Origin: SOJZ01 sp964556565
GTDB taxonomy: Archaea; Thermoproteota; Bathyarchaeia; Bathyarchaeales; Bathyarchaeaceae
Assembly (NCBI GenBank): GCA_964556565.1
Contig: CAZKWF010000015.1
Coordinates: 1-37,645, forward strand
DNA: 37,645 nucleotides
Direction: 5' to 3'
The notes under the pieces are model-generated. The model searched no databases. It was not told the origin of the DNA and saw nothing but the letters and a program-made list of their open reading frames with translations. How positions within the stretch are numbered: position 1 is the stretch's first letter; each line of letters starts with the position of its first letter. This document shows positions 1 to 6,708 of the stretch, piece after piece. The translations under genes were made by a program, and so were the position numbers.

Positions 1-147
1 GCTGAAAAAACACTCTACCTGCTCAGAAACCCGAAAGAAGCTAAAGAGATGGGGAGAAGAGGAAGAGAGCACGTCTTGAGAAACTTCTTGATAACAAAAC
101 ATCTCAGAGACTACCTCAACCTCTTCATCCAACTTTCGCTCATGTAG
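1..147 (+). CDS. C-terminal fragment of a GT4-type glycosyltransferase (TreT-like)
   Basis: The frame is open from the first base and ends with TAG at 145-147, giving 48 residues of a protein that starts outside the window. The segment around residues 12-37 (PKEAKEMGRRGREHV, then NFLITKHLRDYL) resembles the last helix of archaeal GT4/GT-B glycosyltransferases annotated as trehalose synthase-like, where a G-x-x-G-R-E-x-V stretch precedes N-F-L-I-T-x-H-L. The catalytic region is not visible, so the substrate cannot be given. It reads toward the tRNA-Gly gene, with about 225 bases between them. Confidence 0.6.
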   Translation, partial: AEKTLYLLRNPKEAKEMGRRGREHVLRNFLITKHLRDYLNLFIQLSLM

Positions 148-372
148 CATTCCCAATATGCTTCCCTCCGCATTAAGTAGCTACAAGGTCTCGAGTGGAT
201 GTTCGCATTTGCACGCGCTATTTTGAGAAATATCAGAAAGACCACATGTTACCTGCAATCTAAACTAAACGTATTGGAGAAACTCAGCCAGAATTCTGAA
301 TTTCAATTTAAAAGGCGGAAGTTTCATATTAAATAATTGCAGCCAGTGGTCTCTATGGGTTGAGTTGGACTC
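148..372. other. Intergenic region upstream of tRNA-Gly
   Basis: No convincing open frame is present on either strand. The AT-rich stretch at 326-341, about 35-45 bases before the tRNA, is the best candidate TATA region for the tRNA. The rest shows no repeat or hairpin that stands out. Confidence 0.4.
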
Positions 373-461
373 GCGGCCGTGGTCTAGTCTGGTTAGGACA
401 CAGTCGATGCGGTGTAAGCCTTCCAAGCCTGCAATCCCGGGTTCAATTCCCGGCGGCCGCA
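373..461 (+). tRNA. tRNA-Gly (TCC) with a 14-nt non-canonical intron
   Basis: The acceptor stem GCGGCCG (373-379) pairs with CGGCCGC (454-460). The D stem is GTCT/GGAC (382-385/396-399), the T stem is CCGGG/CCCGG (437-441/449-453) with loop TTCAATT, and CCA is encoded at 462-464. Read contiguously, the anticodon stem fails. Removing 14 bases at 404-417 joins CAG to GC and gives a perfect CAGGC/GCCTG stem around the loop CTTCCAA, with anticodon TCC. The mature length is then a normal 75 nt plus CCA. The intron therefore lies at position 29/30, inside the 5' strand of the anticodon stem, not at the canonical 37/38 site. Non-canonical introns are known in archaeal tRNAs. Its 3' boundary (GGTGTAA then GCC) is the same as in the tRNA-Arg(CCT) of this window. 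Confidence 0.93.
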
Positions 462-464
462 CCA

Positions 465-668
465 TCATATCAGTTCTTGATTCCCGAGTAGTTTTGTTTG
501 TGAGACTGATGATTAGATTGACATGTACGTGAGGGAGAATCCTTAGGCGTCAGCAGATGATGGAAGCCAGCGGATGGGTGTGGAGTTTGCGTTCTAATAT
601 GCGCAAGCTTGGTACATTCGGCGGAATTGGCAACTTAACCATCGACTTAAGTAAGTCACAAAGACTTA
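465..668. other. Spacer between tRNA-Gly and the RNase P protein gene
   Basis: No recognised RNA. An ATG at 554 opens a 42-codon frame that ends at the TGA inside 676-681. It has no clear ribosome-binding site and matches no family I recognise, so it is not called as a gene. Confidence 0.4.
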
Positions 669-1007
669 ATGGAAGGTTGTGAAGTATTTATTGAGATGAA
701 TTCCACGAAACGGATAGCCCTGCAACGTATTCATATTCTCTTTCGCCTTGCTAGGGAGACCATTCACGAAGACCCCCCGTTAGCGCAGAAGTACGTAAAG
801 GTGGCGAGAAAAATTGCCATGGCTACTAAACTACGACTGCCTAGGGAATATAGGCAGCTGATCTGTAAACATTGTAAAAGCTTTATTTTGCCACATGTGA
901 ATTGTCGTGTACGGATACAACAGAGAAGGGAACCACACGTGGTTGTGACATGTTTCAACTGCGGTAAACACTCGCGCATACCACTGAAAAGTGGGAGAGA
1001 TAAATGA
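669..1007 (+). CDS. rnp4: RNase P protein component 4 (Rpr2/Rpp21 family)
   Basis: Protein subunit of archaeal RNase P, which removes the 5' leader of pre-tRNAs together with the catalytic RNA. The helical N-terminal half contains the family signature KRIALQRIHILFRLA, followed by two zinc-binding Cys pairs (CKHC and CFNC) separated by about 30 residues, as in Rpp21. The length of 112 aa is normal. A second ATG at 696 gives 103 aa and starts nearer the conserved region; it may be the real start because no good ribosome site precedes 669. The stop codon overlaps the start of the next gene (ATGA), which suggests coupled translation. It sits just downstream of a tRNA, consistent with an RNA-processing theme. 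Confidence 0.88.
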   Translation: MEGCEVFIEMNSTKRIALQRIHILFRLARETIHEDPPLAQKYVKVARKIAMATKLRLPREYRQLICKHCKSFILPHVNCRVRIQQRREPHVVVTCFNCGKHSRIPLKSGRDK

Positions 1008-1285
1008 TAACATCCAAGATGAAGCGGAGAATAAAGCGTGAATTGAATGTTGAGAAGCCCACAGTGTGGGTTGGAAAGGAAGGAGCAACGCCGCAAATAC
1101 TGAATGAAGTCAGTAGACAGCTAGAGAAAAAGAAGATGGTGAAGGTGAAGATGTTGAAGACAGCGTTAAAAGATGGAGACGCTAAGAGTGTCGCTTCGAA
1201 AATCGCACAACAGACGGAGTCTACTCTAATCGATGTTCGTGGTCATACGTTCATACTCTACAAAAACAGAAAAACGAAAAGGTGA
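1004..1285 (+). CDS. YhbY/CRM-domain RNA-binding protein
   Basis: This 93-aa protein is a single CRM (CRS1-YhbY) domain, a small alpha/beta RNA-binding fold associated with ribosome assembly in bacteria (YhbY) and intron splicing in plants. The hallmarks are the basic start MKRRIKRELN, then VWVGKEGATPQIL (the GxxG-like loop) and the end VDVRGHTFILYKNRK-type strand (here LIDVRGHTFILYKN). Its ATG overlaps the stop of the RNase P gene by four bases, so the two are probably co-translated. The start may be M1 or M6. A role in rRNA or pre-tRNA handling is inferred from family and context. Confidence 0.9.
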   Translation: MITSKMKRRIKRELNVEKPTVWVGKEGATPQILNEVSRQLEKKKMVKVKMLKTALKDGDAKSVASKIAQQTESTLIDVRGHTFILYKNRKTKR

Positions 1286-1290
1286 AAAGT

Positions 1291-1299
1291 CTTTATAAG
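1291..1299 (+). promoter_or_regulatory. TATA box for the eS19-to-FtsY operon
   Basis: The sequence CTTTATAAG lies about 50 bases upstream of the eS19 start in the 60-base gap after the CRM gene. This predicts transcription from about 1318-1324 and a short leader. A purine-rich stretch at 1332-1342 can serve as the ribosome-binding site for the TTG start at 1346. Confidence 0.6.
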
Positions 1300-1345
1300 A
1301 GGCTTCCTCAAGTAGTGAGGGAAAATTAGCCGAGGAGAAGAAGTC

Positions 1346-1801
1346 TTGCCAACGCCCCATGACGTACCAGCATCTGTTCTAATTGAAAAGGTAACCAAAC
1401 ACCTGAAGGATAATGTGGATGGAGTGGTTCCGCCAAAATGGGCTCCCTTCGTGAAGACAGGATCTCATGTTTCAAGACCCCCGCAGAACCCAGAGTGGTG
1501 GTTTACAAGATGTGCCTCGCTTCTACGTAAGATTTACTTGAAGGGACCGATTGGAATAGAGCATCTCAGATCAGAGTATGGCGGAAGAATTGACCGCGGA
1601 GTGAAACCTGAACACGCAAGGAGAAGTGGCGGTTCGATTATTAGACAAGCCATACAGCAACTTGAAGCCGTAGGGCTTGTGGAACCATTAAGAAACAGAG
1701 GGAGGGTAGTCACCGGAGAAGGAAGGCGACTGCTGGACAGATTGTCCACCGAGATCAAGAAAGACTTAGAGAAAAAGCTTCCAGAGCTGAAGAAATATTA
1801 G
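1346..1801 (+). CDS. rps19e: Small ribosomal subunit protein eS19
   Basis: Archaeal/eukaryotic 30S/40S protein with a winged-helix-like fold, needed for small-subunit maturation. The 151-aa sequence carries the signature WWFTRCASLLRKIYLKGPIG at about residues 51-71, then RSGGSIIRQAIQQLE and the C-terminal G-R-V-V-T-x-x-G-R-R-L-L-D motif. The start is a TTG at 1346 (PTPHDVPA follows), chosen because the N-terminus then matches family length and a purine-rich site precedes it. It is the first gene of the operon and ends one base before the GTG of the next frame, with the PDCD5 ATG at 1811. Confidence 0.96.
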   Translation: MPTPHDVPASVLIEKVTKHLKDNVDGVVPPKWAPFVKTGSHVSRPPQNPEWWFTRCASLLRKIYLKGPIGIEHLRSEYGGRIDRGVKPEHARRSGGSIIRQAIQQLEAVGLVEPLRNRGRVVTGEGRRLLDRLSTEIKKDLEKKLPELKKY

Positions 1802-1810
1802 GTGTGCAAG

Positions 1811-2140
1811 ATGAGCGAGGAGGAACTGGAAGAACTGCGAAGGAGAAAGCTCCTTGAACTGCGACAACGCGTAGCACAAGAGCAACAGCAGATTCAGGCA
1901 GAACAGCAGTTTGAAATGCAGAAACAAGCCGTACTTCGCCGAGTACTCACAACCGACGCCAGACGACGCCTCACCAACCTAAAAATGGTGAAGCCTGAAT
2001 TTGCCGAGCAGCTTGAACTCCAACTCATCCAGCTCGCACAACAGGGCAAGACCAGTATCCCAATAACTGATAAACAATTGAAAGAAATTCTAATGAGGTT
2101 GCAGTCTCATCGTAGAGAGATCAAAATCAGGAGAGTCTAA
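1811..2140 (+). CDS. PDCD5/TFAR19-family DNA-binding protein
   Basis: Small helical protein of the PDCD5 family, conserved in archaea and eukaryotes; the archaeal members bind nucleic acid and have no firmly established role. The N-terminus is an acidic/basic helix (SEEELEELRRRKLLELRQR), followed by a Gln-rich coiled segment (EQQQIQAEQQF) and the three-helix core with the signature LTTDARRRLTNLKMVKPEFA. The ATG at 1811 is preferred over the GTG at 1802 because GGTG at 1801-1804 then works as a ribosome-binding site. The gene lies between eS19 and eL39, its usual archaeal position. Confidence 0.93.
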   Translation: MSEEELEELRRRKLLELRQRVAQEQQQIQAEQQFEMQKQAVLRRVLTTDARRRLTNLKMVKPEFAEQLELQLIQLAQQGKTSIPITDKQLKEILMRLQSHRREIKIRRV

Positions 2141-2142
2141 CA

Positions 2143-2298
2143 ATGGCGAGAAATAAACCGACTGCGAAAAAACGCAGATTAGCAAAGGCGGGGAAACAGA
2201 AGAAACCGGTTCCTAGTTGGGTTATTCAGAAAACAAGTGGACGTGTGAGAGCCAACCCGAAAAGAAGACGCTGGCGACAGAGGAAAATAAAAGCTTGA
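2143..2298 (+). CDS. rpl39e: Large ribosomal subunit protein eL39
   Basis: This 51-aa, highly basic protein begins MARNKPTAKKRRLAKAGKQ and contains the eL39 signature PSWVIQKTSGRVRANPKRRR followed by WRQRKIKA. eL39 lies along the nascent-peptide exit tunnel of archaeal and eukaryotic large subunits. The ATG is two bases after the PDCD5 stop, so translation is probably coupled. Length and sequence are typical of the family. Confidence 0.96.
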   Translation: MARNKPTAKKRRLAKAGKQKKPVPSWVIQKTSGRVRANPKRRRWRQRKIKA

Positions 2299-2309
2299 AG
2301 GGAACGCGG

Positions 2310-2798
2310 ATGAAAGAGACCACTGAGGAAACCGAAGAAGAGAAAGAAGCGATCACGGAAAAGGAGACTGAACCCATAGAAGAAATTGTGGAAACTGAAG
2401 AAGTCGTGGAAGAAGAGGAAATCGCTGAAGAAATTGCCGAGGAATCTGAAGCTGAGGAAGCGATAGAAGTTGAAGAGGCGAAGAAAGAAGAAATAGTAGA
2501 AGAAGAGATTGTTGAAGAAAAAATCTACACGATACCACTAAGCAGAACATGGATTTCTCCACGTCAAAAACGGGCTCCACGAGCAATCCGCCTCGTTAAG
2601 AGTTTTATTCAGAGGCATATGAAGGTGAAAGAAGAGGCTTTAGAAGAAGGAGAAGAAGGGGAAAGAGTGGTCATCAGCAATGAAGTGAATGAAAAGATCT
2701 GGAGCAGAGGAATCCAGAAACCGCCACGAAAAATCCGAGTTCGGGCGGCCAAGGATAAAGAGGGAATAATAACCATCTACTTGGCAGAAGGAGACTAA
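2310..2798 (+). CDS. rpl31e: Large ribosomal subunit protein eL31 with a long acidic N-terminal extension
   Basis: The C-terminal ~90 residues are a normal eL31: YTIPLSRTWISPRQKRAPRA, then RLVKSFIQRHMK, VVISNEVNEKIWSRGIQKPP and KIRVRAAKDKEGIITIYL. eL31 sits near the tunnel exit of the large subunit. Before it lie about 70 residues dominated by Glu with interspersed Ile/Val/Ala and Thr (repeats such as EEIAEEIAEE), absent from ordinary eL31. The chosen ATG at 2310 follows the eL39 stop by 11 bases with GGAACGCGG before it. Reading back to 2217 would add a segment that only overlaps the eL39 gene in another frame. The tail could bind a chaperone or targeting factor at the tunnel exit, but that is speculation. 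Confidence 0.92.
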   Translation: MKETTEETEEEKEAITEKETEPIEEIVETEEVVEEEEIAEEIAEESEAEEAIEVEEAKKEEIVEEEIVEEKIYTIPLSRTWISPRQKRAPRAIRLVKSFIQRHMKVKEEALEEGEEGERVVISNEVNEKIWSRGIQKPPRKIRVRAAKDKEGIITIYLAEGD

Positions 2799-2801
2799 TG
2801 C

Positions 2802-3473
2802 TTGGCGATATTCCTCTTCGACATTTTTGGCAACGCAAGTATAGGCGTTTATTGTCTGACCACTGATAAAATGGCGATTGTTCCTCCGCAAGTCACAGAT
2901 GCTAAGGCGAAGAAACTGAGAGAATGGTTGAAAGTGAAGGTTATCCGTTCAACTATCGGCGGGGCAGCGGTTATGGGAGCCTTAGCCTGCGCAAACTCTA
3001 ATGGCATAATTCTTCCACACACTACCCACGAGGAGGAGATTCAAGCCGTAAAATCAACCTTAGACATCAAAGCTGCAGTTATGCAGACAAAAAAGACGGC
3101 TTATGGAAACCTCGTTCTGACGAACGACCATGGAGCAATCGTTGACCCACGATTAAAAAAGAAAGACGTAACAAAAATAGAAGATACCCTGGATGTTGAG
3201 GCAGTTCCCGGGGAAATAGCAGGGCTGCCATACGTTGGGTCCCTCGCCACCGCCACGAACAAGGGGGTGTTAACCCATCCACTGCTGAAAGAGGAGGAAC
3301 AGAAAGTTTTAACGGACGTGTTAAAGGTTCACGTGGATGTGGGAACCATAAACTGTGGAATACCATATGTCTCCACCGGACTGTTAGGAAACAAATATGG
3401 TGCAGTAGTTGGATCGGTGACAACTGGGCCCGAATTATTTATGATAGGTCAAGCATTGGATGTTGTGAAATAA
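2802..3473 (+). CDS. eif6: Translation initiation factor 6 (aIF6)
   Basis: Ribosome anti-association factor that binds the large subunit and keeps subunits apart. The 223-aa protein shows the five-fold repeated pentein fold, with recurrent segments such as IGGAAVMGALACANSNGIIL, YGNLVLTNDHGAIVDP, VGSLATATNKGVLTHP and IPYVSTGLLGNKYGAVVG. The start is a TTG at 2802 (AIFLFDIFGN follows), matching the family N-terminus. It lies three bases after the eL31 stop and one base before the next gene, in the conserved eL31-aIF6-LX order. Confidence 0.96.
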   Translation: MAIFLFDIFGNASIGVYCLTTDKMAIVPPQVTDAKAKKLREWLKVKVIRSTIGGAAVMGALACANSNGIILPHTTHEEEIQAVKSTLDIKAAVMQTKKTAYGNLVLTNDHGAIVDPRLKKKDVTKIEDTLDVEAVPGEIAGLPYVGSLATATNKGVLTHPLLKEEEQKVLTDVLKVHVDVGTINCGIPYVSTGLLGNKYGAVVGSVTTGPELFMIGQALDVVK

Positions 3474-3474
3474 A

Positions 3475-3723
3475 ATGAGTGAAGTTAAAGTTTTCCGGGT
3501 GACGGGAGAGATTAAGAAGCCGAATTTCCACACGAGTTTTAGAAAGGAAATTAGAGCTCTAAAACCTGAAGATGCTGTTGAAACAGTTTACAAGGAGATT
3601 GGGAGCAAACATCGAGCTAAACGCTTCCAGATCAAAATTGTAAAGGTTGAGGAAATCGGTCCAGAAGAGATTGAAAATCCTCTCATAAAGAAGTTAACGT
3701 TGGGAGAAGAAAGTGGCAAGTGA
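3475..3723 (+). CDS. rplX: Large ribosomal subunit protein eL20 (L18Ae/LX)
   Basis: This 82-aa archaeal LX protein corresponds to the N-terminal half of eukaryotic L18a. The opening VKVFRVTGEIKKPN and the middle segment KALKPEDAVE-type (here IRALKPEDAVETVYKEIGSKHRAKR) are diagnostic. It binds 23S rRNA near the large-subunit surface. The ATG overlaps no stop but follows the aIF6 TAA after one base, and its 3' end overlaps the prefoldin start by 11 bases, so the three genes are tightly coupled. Confidence 0.94.
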   Translation: MSEVKVFRVTGEIKKPNFHTSFRKEIRALKPEDAVETVYKEIGSKHRAKRFQIKIVKVEEIGPEEIENPLIKKLTLGEESGK

Positions 3724-4177
3724 AGAGGAAACCTTCCGCAGGCTAGCGGTTGAACTTCGAATCTTGGAAGGAACAGCTGAAGCTTTACAATCTAGGATAA
3801 ACCTTGTAAACGCTGCCTTAACCGAGCTTAGAGTTGCAGATATGACCTTGGAAGGGTTAGGGAAGGAGAAGAAAGACGCGTCGCTTTTCGTCCCAATCGG
3901 AGGCGGTTCATACGTAAAGGCAAAACTGGAAAGTGCAGATACGATGATCGTAGGGATAGGGGCAAACGTAGCTGTTGAAAGAACAATGAAGGTGGCTAAG
4001 GAAAACATGGGCAACCGCATAGCTGACCTAGAAAAAACGAGAACAAGTCTTCAGCAGCAAATAACTCAAGTCATAGGAAGGATTCAAAGCAACCGATCCC
4101 AGCTTCAAGAACTCACAGCAAAACTCAGTGAAAAGGAGAGGGGAAAGGGTGTTCGAAAAACTAAGAACACGGGTTAG
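3713..4177 (+). CDS. pfdA: Prefoldin alpha subunit
   Basis: Subunit of the hexameric prefoldin (GimC) chaperone, which hands unfolded proteins to the thermosome. The 154-aa sequence has the expected order: an N-terminal coiled-coil helix, two short strands around LFVPIGGGSYVKAKL and MIVGIGANVAVERT, then a C-terminal coiled coil rich in Gln/Leu. GTG at 3713 is used as start, overlapping the LX gene, as in many archaea. The gene overlaps the ftsY start by 29 bases. Confidence 0.94.
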   Translation: MASEEETFRRLAVELRILEGTAEALQSRINLVNAALTELRVADMTLEGLGKEKKDASLFVPIGGGSYVKAKLESADTMIVGIGANVAVERTMKVAKENMGNRIADLEKTRTSLQQQITQVIGRIQSNRSQLQELTAKLSEKERGKGVRKTKNTG

Positions 4178-5054
4178 CAGCCTCGTCAACAAGGTAGCAA
4201 CAACAGAACTAAAAGCCGATCAACTTCATCCAATTCTAGAGGACTTTAAACTGAGTCTAATCGAAAACGACGTAGCTATGTCCGTTGCTGATCACATCTG
4301 CGAAGAGATGGAAAAACGGCTAAACGGAATCCAAGTGAAGCGGCTAGAAGACCGAAAAAAGATTGTGGAAAGAAAACTGCAAGAAATTTTACTCGAAATC
4401 ATGGCTACTAAAGAAGAAATCAACCTCTTGGAAAGTGTGGGAAAAAAGCGGAAAACAAATGAGCCCTACGTGATCGTTTTCGTTGGGATCAACGGAACCG
4501 GCAAAACCACGAGCATAGCGAAGGTGGCGAAACTGTTGATGAAAAAGGGCTATTCGGTTATCCTCGCCTGCAGCGACACTTACCGAGCCGGGTCTATCGA
4601 ACAGTTGGAAGAACACGCCAAACGATTGAGCGTCCGCATGATTAAACACAAATATGGGGCAGATCCAGCTGCTGTGGCCTACGATGCTATTGGTCATGCA
4701 AAGGCGCATGGGATAAACGCTGTACTCATTGACACCGCGGGACGTATCCAAACGAACAAAAACCTCATGAACGAGTTGGCGAAGATTAAGAGAATTATTA
4801 CTCCAGATTTCACCGTTCTTACCGTGGACGCTCTCACCGGAAATGATGCTGTCATGCAAGCTGAGGAGTTCCACAAGAGCGTGGGTATAGATGGAACCAT
4901 ATTGACGAAGGTGGACGCTGATGTGAAAGGGGGCTCAGCTCTCAGCGTCACGTATGTGACCGGTAAACCTATCTTATTCATTGGAATTGGTCAAGAATAC
5001 GAGGACCTGCAAGAGTTTAGCCCTGAGAAATTTACACAAATGATTTTGAAGTAG
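4149..5054 (+). CDS. ftsY: Signal recognition particle receptor FtsY
   Basis: SRP-receptor GTPase that docks translating ribosomes at the membrane with Ffh/SRP54. The helical N domain is followed by the NG GTPase motifs: GINGTGKTTS (G1), DTYRAGSIEQL (insertion box), DTAGR (G3), TKVDADVKGG (G4) and GIGQEYEDLQ-F near the end. The length is 301 aa, without the long acidic A domain of bacterial FtsY, as is normal for archaea. GTG at 4149 is preferred over GTG at 4128 because the N-terminus VFEKLRTR then matches FtsY and GGAGAGGGG lies just upstream. It is the last gene of the operon. Confidence 0.96.
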   Translation: MFEKLRTRVSSLVNKVATTELKADQLHPILEDFKLSLIENDVAMSVADHICEEMEKRLNGIQVKRLEDRKKIVERKLQEILLEIMATKEEINLLESVGKKRKTNEPYVIVFVGINGTGKTTSIAKVAKLLMKKGYSVILACSDTYRAGSIEQLEEHAKRLSVRMIKHKYGADPAAVAYDAIGHAKAHGINAVLIDTAGRIQTNKNLMNELAKIKRIITPDFTVLTVDALTGNDAVMQAEEFHKSVGIDGTILTKVDADVKGGSALSVTYVTGKPILFIGIGQEYEDLQEFSPEKFTQMILK

Positions 5055-5102
5055 AAAACTTTCTACCCCGTATGCACATTAGATTTATGCAGTGGATGTT
5101 GC

Positions 5103-5459
5103 ATGTTGAAAGCAGATTTTCCGTTCAAAGCTAGGATAGTCTATTTGATTTTGTCCAAAAAGTCTGAGGAAGCATTGGAGCGACTTAGTGAGTACTATAA
5201 CGTTGAAGCCCCCAAGGCAAAGATCGGTATGCCGAAAGGTCATGTGAAGAATCGGGGTTGTTATGTCGCTGGAAAGAAGATAATATATTTCTCAGATTAT
5301 GATGCCTTTTACAGCCCATATGTCGTACTTCACGAGTTTTATCATCACTTACGGACCAAAGGTAGAAGGCACAAAGGTACTGAGAGACTAGCTGACGCAT
5401 TTGCCAAAGGTTTTTTGGAAGCGTACAAAGAGTTAACTGCCATTCATAGTCACAAATAA
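5103..5459 (+). CDS. Small HExxH zincin-like protein
   Basis: No named family is recognised with confidence. The 118-aa protein has HEFYH at residues 77-81 preceded by hydrophobic VVL, the helix-borne zinc motif of metallopeptidases, followed by E94 in TERLADAFA. An Glu about 13 residues downstream within an E-x-x-A-x-x-F-A pattern is the third-ligand arrangement of the short gluzincins (ImmA/IrrE-like, SprT-like). There is no signal peptide or membrane segment, so it would act in the cytoplasm. An ATG start lies 48 bases after ftsY, and it may be read through from that operon or use its own promoter in the gap. Proteolytic activity and substrate are unknown. Confidence 0.72.
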   Translation: MLKADFPFKARIVYLILSKKSEEALERLSEYYNVEAPKAKIGMPKGHVKNRGCYVAGKKIIYFSDYDAFYSPYVVLHEFYHHLRTKGRRHKGTERLADAFAKGFLEAYKELTAIHSHK

Positions 5460-5533
5460 AAGCCGTTTTCTTGCTTGAATTAGTGCACGCAAACTATGAA
5501 ACAGAAAAAATGATGGGGGATATCTACTTAATT
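5460..5533. other. Short convergent spacer
   Basis: A 74-base gap separates the HExxH gene from the convergent carbamoyltransferase gene. T-rich runs are present on both strands and could end transcription, but no hairpin stands out. Confidence 0.3.
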
Positions 5534-6448
5534 TTATGTTTTACCCAATAGTTTTAGCAGGATTCCTTTTGCGGAATATAGTCTGTTTTCGCTTTGTTCA
5601 TAGATTATCGAGTTTGGGCTTTCGATTACGTCGGCGCTTATCTCGTAGCCTCTGTGAATCGGCATGTCATGCATAATTAGGGCATCGCCGTCCTTCAACA
5701 GTTTTTTGTTCACTTGATACGGCTTCATCAATTCAATCCGTTTCTCCCTTTTCTCCTTAAACTTCGGATCGAGGAAAAACTCCATGTCCACCCAAGTGTC
5801 TGTATAAACGATGTCGCTATCTTGCACAGCTTTTTTGACATCTAATGTCGTCTTATACAAACCCGTCCTTTCAGCCCTTTGCATAAGCTCCTTGTCAACA
5901 GACTGTTCGTTCACTATCGGCGTCACCGTAGTAATCTCCAATCCCATTCTAGTGCAGCCTTCTATCAGAGAATTGCACACATTGTTGTGAACTCCTATGT
6001 AAACAAGCTTCAGTCCCTCTAGGGTACCCTTCTTTTCTTTTATGGTCATCAAATCTGAAACAGCTTGGCAGGGATGGTATTTTTCGCAACATCCGTTGAT
6101 AACTGGAACCTTGGATGCCTCAGCCATTGCTTTTAGGTCAGCATGGTGCAGCAAACGTGCCATGATGCAGTCAACATTTCTTGAGAGGTATCCGGTTTCG
6201 TCTTTGACATCTGCTAAGGCGAAGTTTGTTGCCCTCCAATCCAAAAAGACAGCGTGGCCTCCCAGCTGGGTCATTGCTACTTCAAAAGACACCCTTGTTC
6301 TGGTCGAGGTTTTCTGAAATATCATTGCCAACGATTTGTCCTTCAGCATGGTTTTGTATTCAACGGGCTGTCTCTTGATTTCCAAAGACTTATCGATCAC
6401 ATCTTTGATCTGTTCTGTAGTCCATTCTTTAAGGGTCAGTAAATGCAT
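5534..6448 (-). CDS. Ornithine carbamoyltransferase-like protein with altered substrate motifs
   Basis: Member of the aspartate/ornithine carbamoyltransferase superfamily, 304 aa from the ATG at 6448 (AGGTGAG ribosome site eight bases upstream; a GTG four codons earlier is less likely). The carbamoyl-phosphate site is intact: STRTR at residues 48-52, ARLLHH at 97-102 and HPCQ at 125-128. The amino-acid side differs from ordinary OTC: HCLP is HDMP (260-263), losing the Cys that contacts ornithine; the D-G-N-N segment reads GVHNNV; and the SMG loop is replaced by DMEFFLDPKFKEK after YTDTW. YQVN (244-247) and R-G-Y-E are retained. A carbamoyltransferase acting on another amine is likely. No arginine-pathway genes are adjacent. 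Confidence 0.82.
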   Translation of the reverse strand: MHLLTLKEWTTEQIKDVIDKSLEIKRQPVEYKTMLKDKSLAMIFQKTSTRTRVSFEVAMTQLGGHAVFLDWRATNFALADVKDETGYLSRNVDCIMARLLHHADLKAMAEASKVPVINGCCEKYHPCQAVSDLMTIKEKKGTLEGLKLVYIGVHNNVCNSLIEGCTRMGLEITTVTPIVNEQSVDKELMQRAERTGLYKTTLDVKKAVQDSDIVYTDTWVDMEFFLDPKFKEKREKRIELMKPYQVNKKLLKDGDALIMHDMPIHRGYEISADVIESPNSIIYEQSENRLYSAKGILLKLLGKT

Positions 6449-6460
6449 TTTTGTTCTCAC

Positions 6461-6708
6461 CTTTCTTCTCCGCTTTGAACAGTAAAATCAATAATATAAG
6501 TCTAAGTGCTCTTCCTACACTTGTATTGTATCCATCAAGCCTCTTCATCAACTACGTTACTCACCTGTCTCACCCTTGACCGATTTGTCTTGTCTGATGT
6601 CCTATCTTTAAGTTTTTCAGCCTTTTTTGCACTCTGCAAACTAGGTATGGTAGAAGTGAAACCTTATTTTCTAATCTGCTTCTTAGCATATTATTAGAAG
6701 GCGTAATC
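6461..6708. promoter_or_regulatory. Divergent promoter region, carbamoyltransferase / dtdA
   Basis: The two flanking genes point away from this 250-base gap. An AT-rich box CTTATATTATTG on the minus strand (about 6491-6502) is a plausible TATA for the carbamoyltransferase. For dtdA the AT-rich stretch before 6697 is closer than usual, so its promoter is less clear. Short open frames here look non-coding. Confidence 0.4.

Noticed and set aside
265..468. 67-codon minus-strand frame across tRNA-Gly
   Set aside because: It is the reverse complement of the tRNA; the peptide PPGIEPGIAGLEG is the usual tRNA shadow.
2217..2309. N-terminal extension of eL31 from 2217
   Set aside because: It overlaps the eL39 gene in another frame, which is clearly coding.
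6506..6697. 63-codon plus-strand frame in the dtdA upstream gap
   Set aside because: Cys/Leu/Ser-rich translation of AT- and T-rich promoter DNA with no ribosome site.
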